Of a DNA stretch of 64,000 bases, positions 26,300-34,017 are shown in pieces; the stretch's first letter is position 1; each line of letters opens with the position of its first letter. Source of the stretch: Gallionella sp. (GTDB lineage Bacteria > Pseudomonadota > Gammaproteobacteria > Burkholderiales > Gallionellaceae). The notes beneath the pieces were generated by a model. The model was given only the letters and a program-made list of their open reading frames with translations. It was not told the origin of the DNA and made no database searches. The translations under genes and the position numbers were made by a program. The DNA lies in assembly GCA_023259035.1 (NCBI GenBank), contig JAHFRA010000014.1, positions 1 to 64,000 on the forward strand. The letters are read 5' to 3'.

Positions 26300-28167
26300 T
26301 GCAGATGAAATGGTGGCAGATTGAATGGTTCCGGGATGCGCCCATCAAGCGCAAACTGCTGATGATTGGCTTGCTGACTTTTGGTTTCGCGTTGCTGTCC
26401 GTCAGTCTGATCTTGACGGTGAGAGACATTGTCGAATGGCGCAACCGGACGGTGCTCGAACTGACGACTTATGCCAGGGTGATCAGCACCAATGCCGCAC
26501 CAGCCATGGTGTTCGACGACCGTAAGGCTGCTGTCGAGATGCTGTCCGCCCTGTCCGCCAAACCGGATATCGTCCATGCCGTTATTTACGACAAAAAAGG
26601 AAAAGAGTTCGCGGTCTTCCATGCCACCACCCATCCGCCACAACCCTTGCCATACACCAAAATTGGGGAGCAACGGTTTACCTTTGATAGCCTGACCGTT
26701 TCAAGCGCGATCCACTTGAAAAATGAATTGCTGGGCAGCATCACCCTGGAGTCTGATCTGCGCGGCTTATATACGGGGGTTATACGCAGTATTGTGCTGA
26801 TTTTTCTGTCGGCATTCTGCGTGTTTCTGCTGGCCGCGATTCTGTTTGCCAGGCTTCAGAAAATCATCGTCACGCCTATCATAATAATGGCTGAGGCGAT
26901 GCAAAACGTCATAACGGAACAGAATTTCACGGCGCGGGTGGCACCCCATGGAAAGGACGAAGTTGGCGCGCTGGCCGACACCTTCAATGCCATGCTGGGA
27001 TACATCCAGTTGCGCGATGCCTTATTGGTGGAACACCGGGAGCACCTGGAGGAAGAGGTCGCGCACCGCACCGCCAGGTTGACCGAAGCGCAGCGTATTG
27101 CCCATCTCGGCAACTGGGAATGGAACATTGCGGACAATAAGCTGATTTGGTCCGATGAAATTTACCGTATTTTCGGCCTCGCGCCACAGCAGTTTGGGAA
27201 CAACTACGAAGCCTTCCTGCAAACCGTACACCCAGAAGACCGGCAGCTTGTCGATACCAGTATCCGTGCGGCGCTGGAGCAGATGCAGCACTATAGTATT
27301 GATCATCGCATCGTGCTGCCGGATGGTTCGGTGCGTTACGTGCATGAGCAGGCCGAGGTATCACGCAGCGAGGATGGACGCCCCATCAAGATGCTGGGAA
27401 CGGTGCAGGATATCACCGAGCGCAAGGAATACGAAGAAGAACTCAAGCGCTCCAACGCCGACCTGGAGCAATTCAGCTACGCCGTGTCCCACGACATGCG
27501 CCAGCCGTTGCGCATGATCTCGAGCTACCTGCAACTGCTCGAGAGGAACCTGGCCGGACAACTGGACAACGAAAAGCGCGACTACTTCAACTTCGCCATC
27601 GAAGGCGCCAAGCGCATCGACCAGATGCTGGTGGCCTTGCTCGAATACTCGCGGGTGGGCAGGATGGGCGAGCAGCCAACAATTATCGACAGCCATGCCG
27701 TGCTCGACGAGGCGTTGCAATTTCTCCAGCCCGTCATCACCGAAGCGCAGGCCAAACTGAACATCGTCGGCGAATGGCCGCGCATCCTGGTCAGCCACGA
27801 TGAAATATTGAGGCTGCTGCAAAACCTGATCGGCAATGCCGTCAAGTACCGCATCGCCGGGCGCATACCGGAAATTACCGTCACCAGTGAAGCGGCCAGG
27901 AACGAATGGCGTCTGTGCGTCGCCGACAACGGCGTCGGCATCATTCCCGACCAGATCAAGCGGCTGTTCCAGGTGTTCCAGCGCTTGCAGTCGCGCGAGG
28001 CCTACGAAGGCACCGGCATCGGGCTGGCGCTGTGCCGCAAGATTACCGAACATCACAAAGGGCGAATATGGGCGGAATCGGAGGGAGAAGGCAAAGGCAG
28101 CAGGTTCTGTGTCGTGCTGCCCATGCTAAATGAGAAGGCCCTATCCACACCTGGAGTAACCACATGA
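26296..28167 (+). CDS. Histidine kinase 4: CHASE8-like / HAMP / PAS / kinase module
   Basis: Inner-membrane kinase of 623 residues. TM1 at about 21-43 and TM2 at about 162-185 bracket a CHASE8-like periplasmic domain (TTYARVISTNAAPAMVFDD, AVEMLSALSAKPDI, HAVIYDKKGKEF) of the type found in YfiN. HAMP (about 186-240), a coiled coil, a PAS domain with GNWEWNIADNKLIWSDE (about 258-380) and the shared kinase module (H399) follow. Gene order with yfiR upstream repeats the YfiR-YfiN pairing with a kinase output. Bases 27549-27875 are identical to kinase 3. Confidence 0.93.
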   Translation: MMQMKWWQIEWFRDAPIKRKLLMIGLLTFGFALLSVSLILTVRDIVEWRNRTVLELTTYARVISTNAAPAMVFDDRKAAVEMLSALSAKPDIVHAVIYDKKGKEFAVFHATTHPPQPLPYTKIGEQRFTFDSLTVSSAIHLKNELLGSITLESDLRGLYTGVIRSIVLIFLSAFCVFLLAAILFARLQKIIVTPIIIMAEAMQNVITEQNFTARVAPHGKDEVGALADTFNAMLGYIQLRDALLVEHREHLEEEVAHRTARLTEAQRIAHLGNWEWNIADNKLIWSDEIYRIFGLAPQQFGNNYEAFLQTVHPEDRQLVDTSIRAALEQMQHYSIDHRIVLPDGSVRYVHEQAEVSRSEDGRPIKMLGTVQDITERKEYEEELKRSNADLEQFSYAVSHDMRQPLRMISSYLQLLERNLAGQLDNEKRDYFNFAIEGAKRIDQMLVALLEYSRVGRMGEQPTIIDSHAVLDEALQFLQPVITEAQAKLNIVGEWPRILVSHDEILRLLQNLIGNAVKYRIAGRIPEITVTSEAARNEWRLCVADNGVGIIPDQIKRLFQVFQRLQSREAYEGTGIGLALCRKITEHHKGRIWAESEGEGKGSRFCVVLPMLNEKALSTPGVTT

Positions 28168-28223
28168 ACGAGCCGAAACCAAAAAGGGGGAGGTTGTCTT
28201 TTCGTATCCGTGAAGAAGACATC

Positions 28224-29420
28224 ATGAGCGAGAAGCAAAATAAGCAAGGCACGTTACACGCAGCATCCGGGGCTGTCGTAGTGAGTATTCTTGTCGCAGG
28301 AATGGCTGGCTCCTCTGCATTTGCTCAGGAGGAAGAGAAATCACCTTGGCGCTTTAATGGCGTAATCCGGGGAAATTATCAATATTTGGACTACGTCTCC
28401 AGCCGCAAGGGTGTGCTTGAGTTCGATACGCTTTTTGGCAAGCTTGCTTACGACGATGGATCGGTAATCGGATCGGGACAGATACGTTATTACAGGTACT
28501 CTCACCGGCAAACGGGCGGTACGGATTCGGGCGAGATGGTGTTTCTGCAGCATCTTTGGGTGGGATATCGCTTTAATGACCAGAGCGAGTTGAATGCGGG
28601 GCTCAGTTCACAACCGTTTGGCCTTTATCCTTATGCCGGAAACAATCTCTCCGAATCGATGGCGTATTGGGCCGGGTATGAAGATACGCAAAGCTTCGGT
28701 ATCAAATATTCGCGCAGGGATGGCGAGCTGGAGACACAGCTGGCTATTTACCCGAGTGATGGCGGATACGGCTGGGCGTCGGCATCGGGCGGCAACTTTC
28801 TGGAAAAAGAATCGGCGCGATATAGCTACCACGCAGTTAATGGCAACCTGGAGAGCAACACTGTTGTCGCTCGCGTTGCTTATGGAATTCAGCATGGACA
28901 AGATGAAAAATCGGAGATCGGGCTTTCCTACCTCAATGGCAGAATCGATAGCACAATCAATCAGGCTGGTAACAGGGACGCCATGGCGGTTCACTATGCC
29001 GGATCATTCGGCAAACTGGGGGTCAGGTTGCAGGCCATGCAATATGACTATCGGCTCAATGGTTCACCCACTACGTTATCGATTGGCTCCTACGGTTACT
29101 CGAACAAACTCGCCACCAAGGGAAACATTTATATTGCCAATGTCAGTTACGCGCTTGATGGCAGTATCGGGCCTTTCAGCGGTTTCACTGCATACAACGA
29201 CTATAGCGTGCTGAGCAAAAGTGCTGCCGGTTTTGTTGATTCATCCCAAAATGTTGCTGGCGTTTCGGCTGATGCCGGAAAGTGGCGGGGCTATGTCGAT
29301 TACATGCATGGCAAGAACTCGACGTTTATGTCTCCCGTAGGCTATAACGGCCTGGGTTCGGGTGCTGCAACCAACAATATGGGCAAACGCATCAACATAA
29401 ACGTTGGCTATTATTTTTAA
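28224..29420 (+). CDS. Outer-membrane porin-like protein
   Basis: Predicted beta-barrel of about 398 residues with a signal peptide (GAVVVSILVAGMAGSSAFAQ). The mature part alternates aromatic and polar residues (FNGVIRGNYQYLDY, SGQIRYYRYSHRQ, FLQHLWVGYRFND, ELNAGLSSQPFGLYPYAGNN) and ends in ...INVGYYF, the terminal Phe of outer-membrane proteins. It resembles carbohydrate-porin-type proteins, but no family is certain. The ATG at 28164, overlapping the kinase 4 stop, has a better ribosome site (GGAG) and would add 20 residues; I prefer 28224 because it gives a normal signal peptide. It lies between kinases 4 and 5. Confidence 0.8.
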   Translation: MSEKQNKQGTLHAASGAVVVSILVAGMAGSSAFAQEEEKSPWRFNGVIRGNYQYLDYVSSRKGVLEFDTLFGKLAYDDGSVIGSGQIRYYRYSHRQTGGTDSGEMVFLQHLWVGYRFNDQSELNAGLSSQPFGLYPYAGNNLSESMAYWAGYEDTQSFGIKYSRRDGELETQLAIYPSDGGYGWASASGGNFLEKESARYSYHAVNGNLESNTVVARVAYGIQHGQDEKSEIGLSYLNGRIDSTINQAGNRDAMAVHYAGSFGKLGVRLQAMQYDYRLNGSPTTLSIGSYGYSNKLATKGNIYIANVSYALDGSIGPFSGFTAYNDYSVLSKSAAGFVDSSQNVAGVSADAGKWRGYVDYMHGKNSTFMSPVGYNGLGSGAATNNMGKRININVGYYF

Positions 29421-29505
29421 CTTTAATTTTTATTCATGGGGTTTTGCTGAATGATGCTCCATAAATCCGTAGCTCCTGTGTTACACAGATGGGTAGATAA
29501 ATAAA

Positions 29506-32133
29506 TTGAACGCACACCCTGATAACCCGCCAAAAAAGGCCGGCGAGATCATAAAGATTCGCGGCTATGCGCTGGTCTTTGCGCTGCTGGGAATTTTCTT
29601 TACTGCCGTTGCTAATGGCAGCAGTGGTGTCAAAGAAATACTAACACCCGAGGAGCGTCTCTGGCTCACACAGAACCAGCCACGCCTCGTCCTCGCGGTC
29701 GAAACCGGTTATGCGCCATTTGTGTTCCTCGATTCAACAGGCCAGCCGACAGGCTTTGCCCACGATTACATGCGCCTGATCGAATCGAAGCTTGATACCC
29801 GCTTCAAGCAGAGACGCTTCACATCCCTGAATGATATCTTCGAGAAGGTTCGCAACGGGGAAGTGCATATCGTCAACGCCGTCACGAACACACCCGAACG
29901 ATCCAGATTCCTTTTCATGACGGATTCTTTTGTTTCGGTGCAGAATGTCATCATCGTGAGAAAGGATCATTCAGGCCAGATGCGCGAGAAAGACTTGTCC
30001 GGATTGAAGGTCTCGCTGGTAAAGAGTTATGCCGTCACGGAACACCTTAAAGATACAAATCCAGGTTTGGTGCCCAACCTGGTTCCCGACGATCTCACTG
30101 CGTTGCTAAACGTTTCTTTCGGACAGTCCGATGCTGCTGTTATCGATCTTGCGACGGCGTCCTATCTGATCTCGCAAAAGGGCATCACCAATCTCCGCGT
30201 GTCGGGTGAAGTGGATTTCGATATCCGGCTTGCGATAGGCTCGCCGATAGGCGAACCGGTGCTGCACGACGTCCTCAAGAAGGGGCTTGATGCGATCACG
30301 GAAGAAGAAAAACAGGAGATTCACAAGCGCTGGATCAATACATCCAGCCAGAGCATCCTGACTGACTGGCGGTTTTGGGTTGTTACGGGGGGCGCACTTC
30401 TCATCATTTTTGTGGTAATTGCCGTAATTCTCATTTGGAATCGCGCGCTCAGGCAGCAGGTTGCCATTCGCACCGAAGCTCTTGCCAAGGAAAGAAAATA
30501 CATTGCCGAGCGCAAACAGTTGGAGCAGCAACTCTCCCGTCGCCTCCACCATCGTGACATCATGGAACGCATCACGCAGATAAGTTTTGAAAGCACTGCC
30601 GTTGAAGAGTTGCTGAAAAAGGTGCTCGACGAAATACTGATCGTATTCAATGCCGACCGTGCCTGGTTTTTGTACCCATGCGACCCCGATGCGCCTTCCT
30701 GGTCAGTGCCGATGGAACGCACGCGCCCGGAGTGGCCGGGGGCTTTTGCGCGCGGTATGGTGATTCCGATGACCCCGGAAGTGGCCGAGGTGCTCCGTGA
30801 GGTGCTTGCATCCAACAAGCCTCTGCCTTATGGCCCGGCGGCATCCCGTGATATTCCCGCTGCGGTGGCCAAGCAGTTCTCGATACGATCCCAGATTCAA
30901 ATGGCGTTACGCCTCAGGGTCGGTAGCCCATGGGCAATGGGCCTGCATCATTGCGCACAGGCTCACGCTTATGACGAGGATGAGCTGATGCTTTTTAATG
31001 ACATCGGGCAGCGTGTCGCAGATGTCTTGAGCAGCATGATCATGCTGAATAACCTGCGCGAGAGCGAGCAGAAATTCCGCGCGCTCTTTGAGGGGATGGT
31101 GAGCGGCTTTGCGTTGCACGAGATAGTCTTCGATGAAGACGGGAAGCCTGTGGATTACATCACGCTTGAGGTCAATCACGAATTCGAGCGGCTGCTTAAC
31201 ACTACACGGGAAAATGTAATCGGTAAAAAAGCCTATGAAACCATTCCAGGGCTGGATAAAAAATGGCTCGATATCTTCAGCAAGGTTGTGCTTACCGGGG
31301 AGCCTTTAAGTTATGAGGAATATGCATCGAATCTCGGTAAATGGTTTTTCGGAACAGTGTTCTCGCCGCAAAAAAATTTAGTTGCAGGCACGTTTATCGA
31401 CATTACCGAGCGCAAGGAATATGAAGAAGAACTCAAACGCTCAAACGCCGACCTGGAGCAATTCAGCTATGCCGTCTCCCACGACATGCGCCAGCCGCTG
31501 CGCATGATCTCGAGCTATTTGCAACTACTCGAGAGGGGCTTGGCCGACCAGCTTGACGGCGAGAAGCGCGACTACTTCAACTTCGCCATCGAAGGCGCCA
31601 AGCGCATCGACCAGATGCTGATGGAATTACTCGAATACTCGCGCGTCGGCAGGATGGGTGAACCGCCAGCCTGGATCGACAGCCGCGCGGCGCTCGATGA
31701 GGCGCTGCAATTTCTTCAGCCCGCCATCATCGAGGCGCAGGCCAACCTGAATATAAGCGGCGATTGGCCGCGCATTCTGGTCAGCCACGACGAGATACTG
31801 CGGCTGCTGCAAAACCTGATCGGCAACGCCGCCAAGTTCCGCATCGCCGGGCGCACACCAGAAATCACCGTCGCCAGCGAGGTGGTCAAGAATGAATGGC
31901 GTCTGTGCGTCGCCGACAACGGCGTCGGCATCATCCCCGACCAGATCAAGCGGCTGTTCCAGGTGTTCCAGCGCTTGCAATCGCGCGAAGCCTACGAAGG
32001 CACAGGCATCGGTCTGGCGCTGTGCCGCAAGATAGCCGAGCACCACAAGGGGCGCATCTGGGCGGAATCGGAGGGAGAAGGACAGGGCAGTAAATTCTAT
32101 GTTGTGTTGCCGGTGCTGGGTGAGTGGATATAG
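29506..32133 (+). CDS. Histidine kinase 5: SBP3 Venus flytrap / TM / GAF / PAS / kinase module
   Basis: Membrane kinase of about 875 residues starting with TTG. After an anchor helix (ALVFALLGIFFTAVANG), residues about 45-285 form an extracytoplasmic SBP_bac_3 domain as in BvgS/EvgS kinases (LTPEERLWLTQNQPRLVLAV, YAPFVFLDSTGQPTGFAHDY, VHIVNAVTNTPERSRF, IHKRWI). TM at about 291-312, then GAF (about 365-540, RVGSPWAMGLHHCAQAHAYD), PAS (about 550-640) and the shared module (H659). The ligand is probably a small solute such as an amino acid, which is a family-level guess. It follows the porin gene by 85 bases. Confidence 0.92.
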   Translation: MNAHPDNPPKKAGEIIKIRGYALVFALLGIFFTAVANGSSGVKEILTPEERLWLTQNQPRLVLAVETGYAPFVFLDSTGQPTGFAHDYMRLIESKLDTRFKQRRFTSLNDIFEKVRNGEVHIVNAVTNTPERSRFLFMTDSFVSVQNVIIVRKDHSGQMREKDLSGLKVSLVKSYAVTEHLKDTNPGLVPNLVPDDLTALLNVSFGQSDAAVIDLATASYLISQKGITNLRVSGEVDFDIRLAIGSPIGEPVLHDVLKKGLDAITEEEKQEIHKRWINTSSQSILTDWRFWVVTGGALLIIFVVIAVILIWNRALRQQVAIRTEALAKERKYIAERKQLEQQLSRRLHHRDIMERITQISFESTAVEELLKKVLDEILIVFNADRAWFLYPCDPDAPSWSVPMERTRPEWPGAFARGMVIPMTPEVAEVLREVLASNKPLPYGPAASRDIPAAVAKQFSIRSQIQMALRLRVGSPWAMGLHHCAQAHAYDEDELMLFNDIGQRVADVLSSMIMLNNLRESEQKFRALFEGMVSGFALHEIVFDEDGKPVDYITLEVNHEFERLLNTTRENVIGKKAYETIPGLDKKWLDIFSKVVLTGEPLSYEEYASNLGKWFFGTVFSPQKNLVAGTFIDITERKEYEEELKRSNADLEQFSYAVSHDMRQPLRMISSYLQLLERGLADQLDGEKRDYFNFAIEGAKRIDQMLMELLEYSRVGRMGEPPAWIDSRAALDEALQFLQPAIIEAQANLNISGDWPRILVSHDEILRLLQNLIGNAAKFRIAGRTPEITVASEVVKNEWRLCVADNGVGIIPDQIKRLFQVFQRLQSREAYEGTGIGLALCRKIAEHHKGRIWAESEGEGQGSKFYVVLPVLGEWI

Positions 32134-32215
32134 CTATTTCCGTGAAGGTGAGAATGGAAGAGATTTTTTCTCATCCCCTGAAGTTTGTGAATAGGTGCTG
32201 AAAACCTACTGAATC

Positions 32216-33901
32216 GTGAGCGATAAATTGGACAATAAAACAGCCATACAATCCGTGCAGATGCGCCAGATGATTGCGGCAAGCAATATGTCGCTGGCTA
32301 CCAGCACACTTCTTGCCGCGATTCTTGCTTATATGCAGCGGGATGTAATCGACTTTTCTGTGGTTATTGGCTGGTTTACCCTGATTGTGTTGGTCATGCT
32401 TTCACGAGCCGCGCTCGTTATGGCTTATCACCGTACTCCAGTGGATGGCGGTGCGGCTACTCATGCACGGTTGGTGAGATTCCGTTTTGGAGTCCTGGCG
32501 GCTGGTGTGGTGTGGGGTTCGGCTGGCTTTCTGCTGTTCCCCGCCCATCATCCGCAGCATCAGATGTTCCTGATCTTTGTGGTGGCCGGTTTGACGGCGG
32601 GCGGCGTGGTGTCATATTCAGCCGATCTACTCAGTGGAATTATATTTTCCGTATCCGTTATTGTGCCGCTCGTAGCCCGCCTGTTTGTTGACGGAGACAG
32701 CATGTCTGTGGCAATGGCGATGGCGTTAATGCTGTATCTCGGATTCATGATCATGAGCCTGCGCCATATTAACCGGAATATATGCGAGAACATCACCCTG
32801 CGTCTGGAAGCAGTCGCGCGCGAGAAAATAGTGCGGGCCAATGAGGAGCGCTACCGTTTGTTGCTGGATCATTCGCCAGTTGGCATTTTTCATTATGACG
32901 CCAGCCTCGTCATTACTTATTGCAACGATCGCTTCGCCGAGATGCTGCAAAACTCAATTGAACGCATCATCGGGCTGGATATGAAACATCTCAAGGATCA
33001 GTCTTTCCTGCCAACCTTGAGACAAACCCTGAAAGGAGAGAGTGCCTATTACGAAGGTCATTATAGCGCCACCTTCAGCGATGCCAGAGGATGGACAGCC
33101 ATGACCTGTGCGCCTTTACGAGATGATAGAGGAGAAATTGCGGGGGGTATTGCCATCGTTCAGGACATCACCGAGCGCAAGGAACACGAAGAAGAGCTCC
33201 AACGCTCCAACGTTGACCTGGAGCAATTCAGCTACGCCGTATCCCACGACATGCGCCAGCCGTTGCGCATGATCTCGAGCTATTTACAACTGATTGAGAT
33301 TGGCTTGGCAGACAAACTGGACAGCGAAAAGCGCGGCTACTTCGACTCCGCCATCGAAGGCGCCAAGCGCATCGACCAGATGCTGGTGGACTTGCTCGAA
33401 TACTCGCGGGTCGGCAGGAAGGGCAAACCGTTAGACTGGATCGAGAGTCGCGCTGTGCTCGATGAGGCGCTGCAATTCCTCCAACCAGCCATTGCCGAAG
33501 CGCAGGCCAAGCTGAGCATCGCCGGTGAATGGCCGCGTATTTTGGCCAGCCACGATGAAATGCTGATGCTCCTGCAAAACCTGATCGGCAACGCCGCCAA
33601 GTACCGCATCGCCGGACAAACACCGGAAATCACTGTCACCGGCGAGATAGTCGAGAATGAATGGCACTTGAGCGTCGCAGACAATGGCGTCGGTATCATC
33701 CCCGACCAGATCAAACGGCTGTTCCAGATGTTCCAGCGCCTGCACACGCGCGCTGTCTATGAAGGCACCGGCATCGGGCTGGCGCTATGCCGCAAGATTG
33801 CCGAACACCACAAGGGGCATATCTGGGCGGAGTCGGAGGGGGAAGGCAAAGGCAGCAGGTTTTGTGTCGCGCTGCCCGTGCTGCGGAGGCGTAGGCCCTG
33901 A
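32216..33901 (+). CDS. Histidine kinase 6: six-helix membrane sensor / PAS / kinase module
   Basis: Kinase of 561 residues starting with GTG. The first ~200 residues contain about six hydrophobic helices (for instance VVIGWFTLIVLVMLSRAAL, FGVLAAGVVWGSAGFLLF, LIFVVAGLTAGGVVSYSADL, MALMLYLGFMIMSLRHI) with very short loops, an integral-membrane sensor of the MASE kind that I cannot assign to a named family. A PAS domain (about 215-330, YRLLLDHSPVGIFHYDASLV) and the shared module (H344) follow. This copy of the module is among the more divergent (RLHTRAVYEGTGIG in place of RLQSREAYEGTGIG). Confidence 0.9.
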   Translation: MSDKLDNKTAIQSVQMRQMIAASNMSLATSTLLAAILAYMQRDVIDFSVVIGWFTLIVLVMLSRAALVMAYHRTPVDGGAATHARLVRFRFGVLAAGVVWGSAGFLLFPAHHPQHQMFLIFVVAGLTAGGVVSYSADLLSGIIFSVSVIVPLVARLFVDGDSMSVAMAMALMLYLGFMIMSLRHINRNICENITLRLEAVAREKIVRANEERYRLLLDHSPVGIFHYDASLVITYCNDRFAEMLQNSIERIIGLDMKHLKDQSFLPTLRQTLKGESAYYEGHYSATFSDARGWTAMTCAPLRDDRGEIAGGIAIVQDITERKEHEEELQRSNVDLEQFSYAVSHDMRQPLRMISSYLQLIEIGLADKLDSEKRGYFDSAIEGAKRIDQMLVDLLEYSRVGRKGKPLDWIESRAVLDEALQFLQPAIAEAQAKLSIAGEWPRILASHDEMLMLLQNLIGNAAKYRIAGQTPEITVTGEIVENEWHLSVADNGVGIIPDQIKRLFQMFQRLHTRAVYEGTGIGLALCRKIAEHHKGHIWAESEGEGKGSRFCVALPVLRRRRP

Positions 33902-33928
33902 TTGTTGATTGGAAATGTCACCTTGATG

Positions 33929-33957
33929 ATCGTTCTCACGCAGAGCATGGGAACGAT
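33929..33957. repeat. REP-like hairpin
   Basis: Thirteen-base arms ATCGTTCTCACGC / GCATGGGAACGAT around AGA, with two mismatched positions. This TCGTTCCCACGC-type hairpin is a common dispersed element. It lies in the 83-base gap between kinases 6 and 7. Confidence 0.6.
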
Positions 33958-34017
33958 AAAAGTGCGTAGACAATGTCATCTTGATTGCAATTGTGCATTA
34001 ACAGAAAGAATTTGAAT

